In this document: one piece after another, positions 23,154 through 36,800 of the stretch
How positions within the stretch are numbered: position 1 is the first letter of the stretch
Layout of the letters: every line of letters starts with the position of its first letter
Assembly (NCBI GenBank): GCA_019916065.1
Contig: CM034234.1
Span: 11,789,520 to 11,853,519, forward strand
Origin: Vitellaria paradoxa
Taxonomy: Eukaryota; Streptophyta; Magnoliopsida; Ericales; Sapotaceae
Length of the DNA: 64,000 nt
Reading direction: 5' to 3'
Translations under genes and position numbers: made by a program
The notes under the pieces: generated by a model
The model's input: only the letters and a program-made list of their open reading frames with translations
Database searches by the model: none
Told to the model about the DNA's origin: nothing

Positions 23154-23797
23154 GAAAAATCAATCCATGAAGAAGATAGGCCAAATAAACTCTATCTTCT
23201 TCATATCTTCACGACTAAAACTGTAAATAATGAAGCTGAAAACAAGGAAGGAAAAAAAAAAGGAAGAAGCATGCTTCTCGGTAAACCATATCTTCACGTG
23301 ATTCCCAAAATTTTCGGAAATAACTTGTGTAACTTAGTTATAGAAATAAAGGATATTATCGGTATATTAGAAACTGTGTTTAAAACAAACTCGTGAGACC
23401 CACTCAAAAGTGTGATTTAAATATAAAATTTTTTACATTAATGTGACTTAAAAGTAATACTTTTTTTTAGATGTGACTAATAGTATTAAAAGATTACAAA
23501 ATATGATTTAAATATAATTTTTCGAAAAAAAAATTTCTGTTGGACCGACCACAACTGAGGCCCATTAAGTTGGCGTCAAAATAAAGTTGGGCTCACTCAC
23601 CTTTCAACTTATGCCATGTGGGGTCGACATTTGGATTCAAAAAACTGAAAGGAAAATTTTTGTTAAGTAAGCGAATGCTTTTAAAGAAAGGAGTAAGGGC
23701 GCTACTGCTTCTTTTTCTTTTTTGCTACTTTTTTCTTCATTAATCTTTTACAAAAACATCTGAACTAAGACATTTTCACATTTGTGAAAATTATTAA

Positions 23798-24133
23798 GGT
23801 GGTATTTGGTTTATTTTTTTATTTTTTTATTTTCTGCTTTCATTTTATGCTTTAAAAATTTTAAAATAAAGAAATGGAAAATACTTTATTTTCATTATTT
23901 TGAAAATTTTCTTATTTTAGATTAAAAACGTTCAAAACGATTTTTGGTCATTTTTACTTTATGTGTAAACTCATTTTCTGTTTTCTAAAATAAATTTTAA
24001 AATACAAATGACCAAATGCGTTTTGAGATTTTTTTTTTTATTTTCAAAAGTACAAAATGAAAAATGAGTTCAAAACAGAAAATAAAAAATAAAAACATAA
24101 AATATAAAATAGAAAAACAAACCAAATGAGCCC
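23798..24133. mobile_element. PIF/Harbinger-like MITE, 336 bp
   Basis: Termini GGTGGTATTTGGTTTATTTT (left) and GGGCTCATTTGGTTTGTTTT (right, reverse complemented), flanked by TAA at 23795-23797 and 24134-24136. A degenerate relative lies at about 24690-25062, where the edges read 'gatttgatttgtattt' and 'aaacatcccaaatg'. Confidence 0.75.
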
Positions 24134-26486
24134 TAAATTTTTAAAACCAAAGTAATATTTGAAAATTTCAAAAAATGAGCAACTCTTGTGAATTGACAAA
24201 AAATTGTCTTCATTAGCTTAATGTGTTTAAAAAATATAATTTATCCTTTTCACTTATTTTTTTATTTTATTTCTAGCTATTATCACACATATCAAATATT
24301 AAAAAATAAATTACCATTCTAATTCATTCATTGAGGTGCTATACGTTGGAATTTCATTCTCATTCTCAAACTCATACCCTTTGTCATTTCTATTTTCATT
24401 TCCACTTCCATTTCAACCAAACATAGACTTATGTTTGGATTTTAGAACTAACGTGCATTTATAAAGGGAAAAAAAGTAGGAGAAATTTAAATTATTTATA
24501 TATATTTATTTTTATGGATAGTTAAATAAGTAAATAATTTTTTGACTAATATTTATTTGTTCTCTCGTTGTTTTTCTAACTAATAAAAACAGAATATATT
24601 TAATAGAAATAAGATATGAAATGAAAACATAATAAGAAGAGAAGTTCCCTTATGATTTTATGAAGTTCACGAGAAATGCTAATAACGATTTGAATGATTG
24701 AAAAAATACTTGAAAACCAAGTGGATAAGTAACGTGCGATTTGATTTGTATTTGCATTTGCATTTTTTTCTATTTTTATTTTCTATTTTTATTTTTTGTT
24801 TTGGGTTCACGTTTTTAGAATAAAGAAAATACATTTAATTTGACATTTTATATTTTTTTTTTATATTTTGAGATTCTCCTTATTTTAAGTTAAAAGGACT
24901 CAAAATGACTTTTAGCTATTCTGCATTTCATGTGTAAAATCATTTTTTTTTATTTTTTAAGGTTGGTTTAAAAAACAAGAGAAATAAAATACGTTTTGAA
25001 TTATTTTTTTATTTTAAAAAATAAAAAATAAAAAATAAATTCAAAATAAACATCCCAAATGAAATTATATAAGATTCTTTACCCTTTACCATACCCACTC
25101 GTAGGGTAATTTTTGAGTACCCATGCCTCCACCCACTCGTTTAGTGGGCATGGTATACCCTACCCATAATTAGTGGGATTTGTGATTCCAATCAGAGATG
25201 GCAAAGTTGTTGTCCCCCAAATTGATCATTTAATAACCCTAATATATAGAGCAAATTGTAGTTTGAAGTTTTTAAAGATCTTTTAAGAATTAAGGACTCA
25301 AAAAGTTTTAATTTATAGCAATAGTAACACCCTTTGAACTGGACTTAAAACATCTCCGGTCACGTTGTCATCTGCCGAGGGATTAGTTATCTCATCTAAT
25401 GAGAGATTTGCTAACAAGGCTCGTGAAAAAGTTATTGCAACAAATTAAAATCTTAACTTCTTATTGTTATCATTTATAAGTAACAATTTATAAAAGTCAT
25501 GTCCTGAAGTAAAATTTAATTTGATCAAAAGTTTATGAAAGTAAATTATAATTTATTTAAACTTGTTAAAGAAAGTTTAAGAGCATTCACGTCAATTTCT
25601 TTAAATCTCTTATATTCTTTAAAGTAGATGACTATGAGCGAAAAATATACCTATATCATTATCTCTACATTCCTTTATTTTAAAGAATCTCTATCATTAC
25701 TTTATAAATATAGAGTTACTGTAATAATTTTTATTATAATGAGCTATTTAAAAGATCTACTGTAATAAATTTTATTATAATGAGCTATTTAGAGAATCTT
25801 ATGAGTGATACTGAATAGAGAATTTATCAAATTAAAAATTCTCTTTGGGTAAATTACAATAATAATCTTTACCGTCTACAGTGAATCTCACTTTAATTAT
25901 TCCCATATGATCACGTCTCACATTGGTTTCTTCTGTTACATTTATTAACGAAAAATGTTATGTGGATAATATATGATGGATACATTACTTTTTTTGGTTA
26001 ATTTTCTTAACAATTGTTAATAGAATGACCAAAGTGGACTTCTTGCAAGATGCACTCTTGAATTGCATTCCTCTGCTAAAAATAAAACCCAAAACAAATC
26101 GCATTAAGGAAATTTAACAAGAAAAGCGCCCTCTATTTTTTTGTTCACAAGTGAAGTTATGCTTAACTATAATTATAAGAGGTTAATTGTTATGGTTATA
26201 GTGACTAAAGTACTATAAATTGTAAAGATAATTTCTATGATTTACCCATTCTCTTTGTACTCTATTTCAGGGATATCTTAAGACGAGTTGATGAATGCGT
26301 AATTATCATTTTACGATTTTAGTTGTATTAAGTCTTAATTAGCACGACTTCACCAAACAAAATATATTGGACTATTTGGATATACTTGCGCATAGCTATG
26401 AATTTTTGCAATATATTTAAACGCATGATGGATAAAAAATGAGTGTCTGCAACATTTAGTCAAAAATATGTAATGTATATACAACA

Positions 26487-26489
<3 letters not shown>

Positions 26490-26521
<32 letters not shown>
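26490..26521. repeat. (TA)n microsatellite
   Basis: An uninterrupted TA run about 1.2 kb upstream of the LBD gene. Confidence 0.9.
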
Positions 26522-26523
<2 letters not shown>

Positions 26524-27578
26524 CAAATACCCCCACCAACAACAACAATAATAATAATAATAATAACAAAATGATCACTAATATAACAAATAATAATAAA
26601 TAATCTATCATACACTTATAAAAAAAAAACTAAAAAGTGGGACACATATCGAAACATTAACAATCTCATATTTTAACGTAAAAATAACATTTAATGATCA
26701 ACCACTGAAAAAGATTAAGAAAAGAAAAACTTTTAAAAAATATTCCAAATAACAGGTAAATAATCCACTATAATTTTACAAAAAAATGTACGCACGGGTC
26801 GATGCTTCAGCAAAAATAAATAAAAAAATAAAATTAACAGGTATTGAAATCCTAACAATTCCTCATATTTTCAATGCAAAAAAAGCAATTAATGTTCAAA
26901 CAATAGAAATAGAAAAAAAAAAAAAAAAACACTTTCAAATATATATGTATATATATAATAATCGTTAACTATAGCTACAAGAGAATCCCGTGGGTGCGGA
27001 TTGGCCTTGCTCACGGCGTGGGTAACACCCAAATACGTCTGCTCTCCACCCATCCCACACGCCACGGGCAGCACAAATGTTGTGCCTCCCAAACCATAAT
27101 CACTCCAATGAAAAACCCACGGATTAGAGAAAATCGCATACATTTACGTTTCAGTGGTCGAAGTGTAAAATATCATTCGTTAAATTTATTTTTCTTTAAA
27201 TAATCTAACGATTTTGATAAATTTAGTTAAAATAAAATTTTAATATAATAATTTTGATTAATTTAATTAAAATAAAATTCTACCCATAATTATTTTAAAA
27301 AAATTATAATAAAAAAAAGTTATAATACGGTCGCTAAAATGTAAATGCACTGTACCCCTTCCTAACCCTTTAAAAATTCATCATTTATTAAAAAATTCTT
27401 TCTCATTATTTTGTCTACACAGCCAACCAATTGCAAAGACACTCCCTTTGCACGTGCACCTCACACCAAAATTGTTCCCATTCCTCTCTTTCTTACCAAC
27501 CCACAATCTCTCTCTTTTTCTCTCAAGAGCTCGCCAACCCTTCACGAGACTTACGTGCCTCTCTTCATATCACTACTA

Positions 27579-27586
27579 CTATAAAA
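27579..27586 (+). promoter_or_regulatory. Candidate TATA box of the LBD gene
   Basis: CTATAAAA, 105 bp before the start codon, followed by a pyrimidine-rich stretch typical of plant transcription start regions and 5' leaders. Confidence 0.5.
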
Positions 27587-27625
27587 CACCATCCCTCCCT
27601 CAGCAACCCCCTTCTATATATATAT

Positions 27626-27670
27626 TCTTCTCTCTCTCCCCCCCTCTCTCTCTCTCTCTCTCTCTCACTC
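27626..27670 (+). repeat. CT-rich microsatellite in the LBD 5' leader
   Basis: Runs of CT interrupted by a short C run, ending about 20 bp before the ATG. Confidence 0.85.
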
Positions 27671-27690
27671 TTATCCCCTTACTCTCTACA

Positions 27691-28641
27691 ATGGCCGATG
27701 ATGGCACCCCCGAGGGCCGCCGGAAGGGCCCCGGAAAGCGTGCGACCGCGGCCGCTGACGACGCCCCGCCAGTGCCGTCGCCGAGCCCTCCGTGTGGGGC
27801 GTGCAAGTTCTTGAGGAGAAAGTGCATCAGCGGGTGCATCTTTGCTCCGTACTTTGGCTCCGACCAGGGGGCGGCGAGGTTCGCGGCGGTGCACAAGGTG
27901 TTCGGGGCGAGCAACGTGTCGAAGCTCTTGTTGCACATTCCGGTGAACCGGAGAAATGACGCGGTGATGACTATATCTTATGAAGCTCAGGCTAGGCTGT
28001 CTGATCCGGTTTATGGTTGTGTGTCAACTATAATGGCTTTACAGCAACAGGTTTGCTACATATATAAACATACATATATTTTATCGGTAGGCGCTTTTAC
28101 GATGGATTAGTGTAAATATTTATATATATATATAAACCACTCACCACAATAACACGTCATTACCTTGTAGTTTAACAAAATAAAAAAATAATAAACATGG
28201 ACGTGTTGTGTCTGAAATTTATTTGTGCAAAAAAAAAAAAATATTAATAAATAAATAGACTGATATTGTATTAAATAAACTCAAAATAAAAAAAAAATCA
28301 AATGTATTACGAAAATTATGCAAAAGTGGTATTTATATATTATAAATTATTTTACGTTTAAAATGATGAATTTAATTGTATTTGATTTTATAAATTTTTT
28401 TGTTTGGAATTAAAATAAACTAATATGATATGAAAAATAGTTGTGTTTAAGGATTTTAGTTGTCTGATATTACTCAAATTGCAAAGAGAGAGGGAAGCGT
28501 GGACATAGATTGGAGAGGGAAGATTGAAGCTGCATGCAGTCAATGGTAATATGACATGAGTCTTAAAGTTGGCCAAATGAAGGTTGAATTGAATCAAATT
28601 ATTTAGAAAATACAAACTAGCTAGCTAGATGCATTTGCATG

Positions 28642-28681
<40 letters not shown>

Positions 28682-31600
28682 AAAATGAGAAATGGTCATT
28701 ATTAAAAAAAAAAAGAAACATAGAGAAAAATTGGTGATTACATTACTTTAAATAGTATTTATTTAGAAAAGTAATAATTTATATTCACAATTTGTCACGC
28801 CCTTAGTTTCAGAACTCGTGGAGTAAGGGAAAAATTCATCCACAACATAAACTAAAATAACTATAATATATAATAATAATTTTATTAATAATTAAAAATA
28901 ATTAATAACAATTAAACATTCGCGTAACCGAGTAATAGTGCTCCAACCACAACCCCAAATAATAACAGAGATCTAGGCCTTAGAGCCTTTATAATCGTAT
29001 CAAACACACCACCAAATTATTAATATTACAATCCTGAATAATGTTACAGCAACGCAAAAGTAAATTTAACAATGGCCCACCTAAGTATCAAGTTCACGAC
29101 CTACAAAAAAAAAAAAAAAAAAAACTGTAGGGACGTGAACACTAATTCACTTGTGCCCATGATGCATAATAATAACATATATGATATGCACACAACAATC
29201 AGATTACCAATAATTTCATATTAATAACTCATAAATTTCAAGTTGTTGCGTATCTCAATATCAAAACATACATTAACATACATCTCAAAAATGATCCAAT
29301 TATTATCTTTCATTTATATCTTTTGCCATCACATCACACTCATCACAGTCATAGGGGCAAATACTATACAATATCGTTGTTTACGGGTCTCGACCCAATG
29401 GTCACGAGTAGCCAGATAATGATCATCGTTGTAGATTACTTATCTATTGGCATGAATACCAACCCCTGCGCAGGTTTAGGATTTTTCAACTCAAGGGTAA
29501 TCTCTGTACCATTCTTATTTTTTCTAGTACCTACAGTCTCATAATCATAACATCGTTCACATTTCCTTTATCTTCATTGTTATCATCTCAACAAAACAAC
29601 TCATTAGAATCAACCATTAATATCACATCATCACTTTCATAAACATTTTCTATTAATAAAAGAAATCACTCAAACATTTCAAATTGAACATTCTAAATTG
29701 CGTATTTTCCATGTATTTAACTGTAAATATCAAACTATAAATTTTTGCAACTTCAAGGGTAAAATTGTAATTTTGCACAACTTTAGAGGCAAAATCATAA
29801 TTAAAAAAAAACTTGGGCCCACTTCATATTTATTTAAAACTTTGGGGATCACTATGTAATTATCCAAAACTTGGGGGCCAATTTGTAATTTTCAATAATT
29901 TGGGGTCAAACTGAAATTTTGTAAAACTTTTAGGACAAAATCATAATTATATAAAACTATTGGGGGCTAAAGGAAAAATTTAAAAACTTTCATGGAATAT
30001 GCTTTGGCATATTCTCTTCTATAACTCTTTCTAGTTCTTGTAAGCTTCCCTTTTGGTCGTGAGGTTCTGGTATTTTTATTTAGACAGAATTCACACAATA
30101 TAGTCTATATTTAATTACATTTATACAAAATAATCGCATAAAAATTTATCAAAATATTTTTGCATCTCATATATGTAATTAAAATGCATTAAATCCCTAT
30201 CTCAAATCCAAAGAAAAAGTGAAGAAACTCCAAAACTTTAAAACTTTGCTTCTTTGTATCTCCTATTTTAGGTCGAATTACCACAATCTGATGGCGCCAT
30301 GATGATCACAACATCAAAAATACCAAAACTCTGTTATTCCTAAGCTTAAATCCCCATTTTCTCCCTCCTCTTTATTTTCTCTCTCTTCCATTTTTTCTTC
30401 TCTCTCGGTTCACTTTTCCCACCCAAGGCACATACACATATACTTATATATCTATATATATATTAAATGCTAACTTGGAGGTCAAGTAAAAAAATAAATA
30501 AGAATAAAAGAAAAAGATAATTCCTCAGCTAATTATATCTCCACGTGGTCACTTTTGACCATTAATTTTATATAATATATATATATATATATATATATTA
30601 AAATAATATTTATATTAAAATCAATTTTTTAATAATATATTAAAATAATATGAATATTAAAAATTTTAAAATTTGGAGTCGTTACACAATTTTTTTCACC
30701 AAATTCATTAAAAAAATAAAGATCACTTTACTACTACTATAGGTGTGCTTAAAGTGATAAAAAGTGAGATAAGTTATAAATTCGTAATTTGTACAATGAG
30801 ATAAAAAAGTGAATAGTTTTCAGAAGTTATCAAATATTTTTATAAGTTTATAACAAACTAAACGAAGCATATATATGATTTATGATACAAAATTATCACC
30901 ATAAAATCATTCAAGGGTTTTTTTTTTCGTTTTGTTTTTTGGTTTTTTTCCCTTAAAAGTAATACTTTCTGCCAAAAAAATCTATAAGAAATGATTGTCA
31001 AAATTTTATCGAGAATTAAATATTTAATTTTACTTTTAAATAAAGATATCATTGTGGTCCTAATTTATGATTTTTTTCCAAACAAAAAAAATCAAAATAC
31101 ATTAAAGTTAGTTCCCAAAAATTAGATGTCTTTTAAAAAAAAATAATAATTCCCATGAACAGTTTTTAGTAACACTTCAAACAATTTTTTCATATCCAAT
31201 TTTTTTAATTACTACTATTATTTTTTTTTAAATCTGTAACACAGTCCATATATTCAAGCTAGAGTCGAAATTTAATACACTTTACAATGAGTCTTAATTT
31301 TTATTTTATTTTATAATTAATGAATTAATTTTTAAAATAATAATCAAAGAAAAACAAAATCTGCCGTTCTAATGCCAAAAAGTATAAATTATTGTAATAT
31401 TTACAGGTAGCATCTCTGCAAGCCGAGCTTGCCATGGTCCAAACGCAGTTGATGAACAATAGGGTTGCGGCCGCAAATGCCTTCCAAAGCACGCAATATC
31501 AGCAAATGCCGCCGCCGCCGCCGCACCACGACCATCACATGGCGGCGCTGCAGCCGGCCTACTCGAACAACTCCTCCACTTCAACCAACTTCGTTAACGC

Positions 31601-31757
31601 AAGCAATTTCAACTCTAGTTTCGACCTCACAGGCGAAACGGCGCCACCTTCCCACAGTTTCGAGCCGCTTCAATTTTCACGAGTCTCCCAAGACGAAGAG
31701 GAGGACGAGGAAGAGAGTCAATATCCGTTGGCATTTGCTAATCAGATATTTCATTAA
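27691..31757 (+). CDS. LBD20: LOB-domain transcription factor, class I (LBD20-like)
   Basis: Two exons, 27691-28050 and 31407-31757; 711 bp, 236 residues. After a variable 33-residue N-terminus comes the LOB domain. It has the C-x2-C-x6-C-x3-C zinc-binding block ([15 protein letters not shown]), the GAS block ([12 protein letters not shown]) and a leucine-zipper-like tail ending MALQQQ at the splice junction, then [15 protein letters not shown] from exon 2. The intron falls at the usual LBD position. The C-terminus is rich in Pro, His, Asn and Ser and then acidic ([11 protein letters not shown]). LBD proteins are plant-specific nuclear DNA-binding regulators of organ boundaries, lateral roots and vascular development. 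The sequence places it in the LBD16/18/19/20/29/30 class. The LBD20 symbol rests mainly on microsynteny with SUVR3 and the LRR-RLK. The 3356-bp intron contains a 1.9-kb LTR insertion. Confidence 0.93.
28646..28678. repeat. (TA)n microsatellite in the LBD intron
   Basis: An uninterrupted TA run shortly before the LTR insertion. Confidence 0.9.
28793..30686. mobile_element. Solo-LTR-like element with 5-bp TSD in the LBD intron
   Basis: It starts TGTCACGCCC and ends GTCGTTACA, so it has TGT..ACA termini, and is flanked by CAATT on both sides (28788-28792 and 30687-30691). It is 1894 bp with no coding frame. The interior has a degenerate array of phrases such as 'aaattgtaattttgcac' and 'ggcaaaatcataatt' (29750-29990), which I associate with LTRs of plant Ty3/gypsy elements. 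Solo LTR by intra-element recombination is the simplest reading; a small non-autonomous element with short LTRs is the alternative. Its orientation is not established. Confidence 0.8.
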
Positions 31758-32327
31758 TCTAGATAAGTACTCATCTGATGATGAATGAATTATTTCCGTT
31801 TTGCTTTTCATTAATAATTTGTTGTTTTGGCCATGTAAAACATACTAAGTAAGAGACTAATAAGAACTGTCATCTCTCCCTTTCTTTTTTTTTTTTTTTT
31901 TGAAAGGTAAAGTTTTTCTTTTTATTTTTTTTTACAAGGGGGAGGGGGAAGACTCGAACTCGAGTCATGAGCGGACAAGAGAGGCTCTTAACCACTTGAG
32001 CTATAGGCCACGCTCAGTCATCTCTCCCTTTCTCTCTCTCTTAAGAGCGTGATTTTTTTTTTTTTAATTCACACCTTAACTAAAGTGTTTAATTTTTTAA
32101 GCCTTTGAGAATTAAATGAATAAATATAAATTATTAGTGCTATTTAATGAATTATAATTAAAAAAAAAAGAGATTTTTTTATAGGCGAACAAAAAGTTAT
32201 GATCGTTATGGTGTTTTTTTTGTAAAATAGAATATCAATATATACTAGTAATTTCAAAGTCTAATTCTGTCGTGTAACAATTAAATAGCACCATTTTCTA
32301 ATATCATATCTTTGCAATAAATTAAAT

Positions 32328-32362
<35 letters not shown>

Positions 32363-33807
32363 GTTGTCATTAAATATTATGTTAGTTTAATATGTGTATT
32401 TTTTTTAATTTGCAATTTAAACTTTTAGAATAATCAATCACTTAATATCAGATCAGATTTGTGATTCTAAAAATTCGTAGGTCGGTATTGTTATCAGTAT
32501 TTACACTCCGTTTATTTTATTTGTGTTAAAAAATTATTTTTTGTTTGACAATTATTTGAAAATGATTTTTACTATAATTCAAATACTTGCATCATAATGA
32601 GCCCTATGCTAAAATTGGATAATTATACTTTACACCTCATAATTTAGATATAGAACACTTGATCACCCTTTAATTTAACCAAAAAAATGTAAAATTACAT
32701 AATTCTCCCGTACTTTGGATTAAAATGTAAAATTAACTAAAAAAATGTTAAATTTAATTAAATTTATGTTATACTTTTTATATAAACTAATATAAACTAA
32801 TATGTGATTGTCCAAAAAATATTATTAAGAAAAATTAAAACAAATAAAGTCTTTTTAAAAGTTAAAATAACATTTTAACATAAAATGAGTAAAAGTGTAT
32901 TTTTGTAAAACTATTTTTGCGAATTTTTTTTCTCTCAATTAATTCTCAATTAATTTTCACCTACGAAGTATAAATTCAATTAAATTTAACAAAATTTACT
33001 CAATTTTACGCTTAAATCCAAAACACGAGCGGATTGTGTTGACTTCTAAATTAAATGAGAGTCGAATTAAATGAGAGTTATGTGTATTTGGATCAAACTC
33101 AAAGGGTAAAACGTAATTACTCCAATTAAAATCGTAAAAGCCTTCTCTATTTGTGTTGTACACCAATATCTAGTTCAATTTATTTATCACTCGGCCGAAA
33201 TGCAAATCAAAATCATGGTAAATGCGACTATTTTTGTTCATTTGTTATTTTAATAAAAAATATAGAAAATAGTTGATAACTGCTCCATGCATGCAACATC
33301 CCCCACAGTAAAAGTTTCGATTTTCCTAGATGTAACATTTGACTACATTTGTACAAATGAAATTATGGCTAAAAACACCTTTCGATTTGTTAGCGCGGGG
33401 TATGTGCAACACCTTTCAATTTGTTAGCGTCTGTTTACTGAAAACCCGACTGGGTATTTAGCCTGTTGTGCTAAATATAAACACAAAGCTAATATTGCCA
33501 AATACCCACTGTTTTAGGACACTACATCTCTATTTCATCTTTCCAAACCCACAATTTCATGTAATTTGCAAGCAATTAAATGGCCATAGTTTAAACCCTG
33601 TTTCCTCTAGAATAACAATAGGAGACAAATCAGAATGGATAATATTCCTGGTCTGGTCTTATTTAAAACATGAAAATTATCATATGTAAAGATATCAGCC
33701 AATATTGAATTAGGTGTAAAACAAATGGAGACTAGAGGAGACAAAAAAAACTTAATGAGAAACCAATCCCTTTAAGAAAAGAAAATGCATCAATTACCTT
33801 TCAACAA
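31758..33807. other. Intergenic between convergent LBD and SUVR3 genes
   Basis: This is the 3' flank of both genes. It contains one SINE (31886-32016) and a TA/GTAT repeat at about 32330-32365. The remainder is AT-rich without a recognisable gene. Confidence 0.6.
31886..32016 (-). mobile_element. tRNA-derived SINE with perfect 17-bp TSD, 3' of the LBD gene
   Basis: On the minus strand the insert starts 'tgagcgtggcctatagct'. It has box A (TAGCTCAAGTGG) and box B (GAGTTCGAGTCTTCC) at tRNA-like spacing, and ends in an A-rich tail. GTCATCTCTCCCTTTCT is repeated exactly at 31869-31885 and 32017-32033. It is 131 bp and lies about 130 bp past the LBD stop codon, so it may fall in the 3' UTR. Confidence 0.88.
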
Positions 33808-36800
33808 TCAAGTATTTTCTGAAGGCAGCGTTCCAAAACAACTAGTACTGCCACAGTAACACCGTGAACCTTTTGAACTAAGCCTAATCTCTCCATAACT
33901 GAAAGTAAGCTCCTCGTTTTCTTGTATGTCTCGAGAAGCAAAAAAGCACAAGCGCGGAAACAAAGCCCCGGAGCTTCTCACTAATATGGTTGACAGATTC
34001 CCGCCATCACAAGAATGGTTAATGAAACGTGCCATGTTTCCAATCACAGTGGCATCAATATTCATCCGCATACAAGCTTTTCCAGAAGGAAGATGCTCCC
34101 TCACAACCAAGAGAGCAGAAGAAAACTGGCCACCTGATGCAAGTTGATCATATCTTTGTTGCCGCCTTCTTGCTTCTTTGGTTGTCAAAAGTTCACCTAT
34201 TTACATAAAGTTTATACATGACAAAGAAACTAATAAAATAAATTCCACGCAGAACAAAGATAATAACATAATTCGTAAAGGCATGAATTTAAATATTTAT
34301 GATGGATGAAAGTTTACAAGAATCACTTGCAAAAACAAGCTGAACTCCAGGGGAAAAAAAATTATTTCTCTCCCCTTTTTTTTTTTATTTTTTTGATACA
34401 ATGGGAACCTGCAGCCACTAATACCCTTCAGACGTGCACTGGGTAAACCCACTAGACCACACAATAGCTCACAAAACACGCAGGTCAAATAAACACACAG
34501 AAAATCCATGTGTGAGCTCACTCCCAAGGAGTAGCCCTGGGGTTCAAACTCCTGTAGCACCAGGCACATTAGTATGCTAGTGGATGTTAGAAAATTTTGG
34601 ATAAAATAGAATAAATCTTAATAAATGAAGTAATAGATAGATAAGTGTATATATATATTAAACAGAATGAAATTTACTGGCCTATGAGATATGGAAAGGC
34701 GCGTGAAACACTGTCCTAAAGTCACTAATTCTCCCTACGTGAAGGTATTAATGGATTACAGTGACTCCAATATTTAACCAAGATTACTCACAGCCTATCT
34801 CCTCAAAAGTCACGTCTACTAGGAGAATTTAAATAGTCCCAGCCTTTGTAGCCTAGAAAACAGAGATAACAGATAAAGTATACGGAGAGAGAGAGTAGTA
34901 GATATTGAAAGAGTTTTTATTAATTTCAAACTATGAAGAGACGTCCTATATATATAGGATTCGATGGTTACATTGAACCGAAATAGTTCAACTTCCTAGG
35001 GACACCTATTCAGATAACGTTTCGCGTATTTGAAAATAACGGTAAAATCTTAAATACAATAAAATCAATAAAATAAAATAAAAGATAAAATTTTGAAACT
35101 TTAAAAGGGAATTATATTTCCAACAATCCCCCACAAAGTTTCAGATCTTTAAAAATAGATATAAGAAAATAATATGAGCAACATTAATACTGTGTAATAG
35201 GTGTAGGTGTCTTTCAGCTTTAAACCGCACTTAGTGCTAACAATCTCTCTCTGAAAGATCATAGTGAACTAAGTCTTGAACTAAACCTTTTGAACCAAAG
35301 TTTGATATGTTACACACACAGTACCGACTTTTGAACATAGTTCGCGGGTTAGTGCTATTAAAGGCCATGCATTGATCTTGATTCTCATGAAAGGTTCTAG
35401 AGAACAACCCAATTCTCATAGTCACAGCCTCACGACAACTCTCATTTAGGTGAATTCTCCAAGGGTATATGTGACCTATACCCTACGGGAGTTTGCCCAC
35501 CTTGAACTCATTCAAAGTTAAAACCCTTCCTTAATCTCACGGTTTCATAGCACAGATGCCTTAGGGATGAGCGGGAGACCTATTTAAAAATGTCTCCATA
35601 TATAATTAAGGTGCTAGAAATAAGTCATGCAATATGGATTGTTATTACCCATTAAACCTTCTTCATGGGTTTCCTAATCACAACGGTTACGTTTCTTCCC
35701 TGGGTAACTTCCTTATGGGCTCAAACTCATCCCCCTTGACAAATTAAAAACTAGCCTCAATACTAATCTAATAAATATTTCCTCTTGGGCTTAGGCCCAT
35801 ACCTTTAGAAAGTTTAAATATCACAATTTTTTATAATCCTTTTGTTAACTGTTCAGCTAGATTAAGTTCGGATCTTACAAAATCCAAGGATATAATATTT
35901 CTAATCAACAGACTATTTACTAATTTGTATCTCACTTGTATATGTCTATTCAGTTTCTTGTTAGTAGTGTCAGTCTGATTTACTAAATCAATCACAACTC
36001 TGCTATTACAGTGTAAACATATTGCAGGATTAAATTTATCAACAAGAGATAAATTTGATAAAAGATTCTTAATCCATTTTGCTTCTATACTAGTTGTATC
36101 TAAAGCTATAAGTTCTAATTCCATAATGCTTCTAGAGATAATAGTTTATTTCTTAGAACTCTATGATATTGCAGCTCCCCCTAATAAGAACACATAACCC
36201 AAAGTGGATTTAACATCTAAGCTATCAGTTATCCAATTTGCATCACTATATCCCTCAACAGTGGATGGATAACTTTTATAATATAATGAATAATTCTGGT
36301 GCTCCTTTGAGATATCTGAATACTCTATCTAAAGCAGTCCAATGCTCTTTACTTGGATTTTGAGTATATCTATTTAATCTTCTAATAGCATATGAAATAT
36401 CAGGTCTAGATTTATTTGCTATGCTATGTAAAGTAAAGATCCTATCAATTGTGAATATCTCAATTGAGAAACTGTTTCACCATAATTCTTCTTTAAATGT
36501 ATATTAGAATCATAAGGTGTAGAAACACGTTTAGAGTCATAGTACCCAAATTTCCTCAACATCTTTTCAATGGTAGAAGATTGACTTAAACAAAAGTCAT
36601 CGGAAAATTTCTCTAATTCCATTCCTAAGATCACATGTGCTTCTCTTAAATCTTTCGTATCAAATTTCCTTGAAAGATAGCTTTTAATATCCTCTACTAT
36701 CTCTAAGTTTGTTCAAAAGATTAGGATATCATCCACATATAGACACAATATAACATGATTCTTATTGTCCTCTTTGAACTATAGACACTTGTCATGCTCA

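Larger units (their letters stand above)
20748..27570. other. Intergenic between divergent UBC2 and LBD genes
   Basis: About 6.8 kb including the promoters of both genes. It contains MITEs (21407-21714, 23798-24133 and a degenerate one about 24690-25062), two tandem arrays (22171-22410, 22457-23153), several microsatellites (TA at 26490-26521, ATT/AAT near 26546-26570), and a GC-richer block with a dyad at 26988-27122. No gene was recognised. Confidence 0.6.

Noticed and set aside
27448..27690. N-terminal extension of the LBD frame by 81 residues
   Set aside because: The extension is low-complexity Leu/Ser from a CT-rich leader and contains the TATA-like box. The ATG at 27691 is the first with LBD-like context.
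31940..32016. Possible tRNA gene on the minus strand
   Set aside because: Same reasoning: tRNA-like promoter boxes followed by an A-rich tail and exact 17-bp flanking repeats indicate a SINE.
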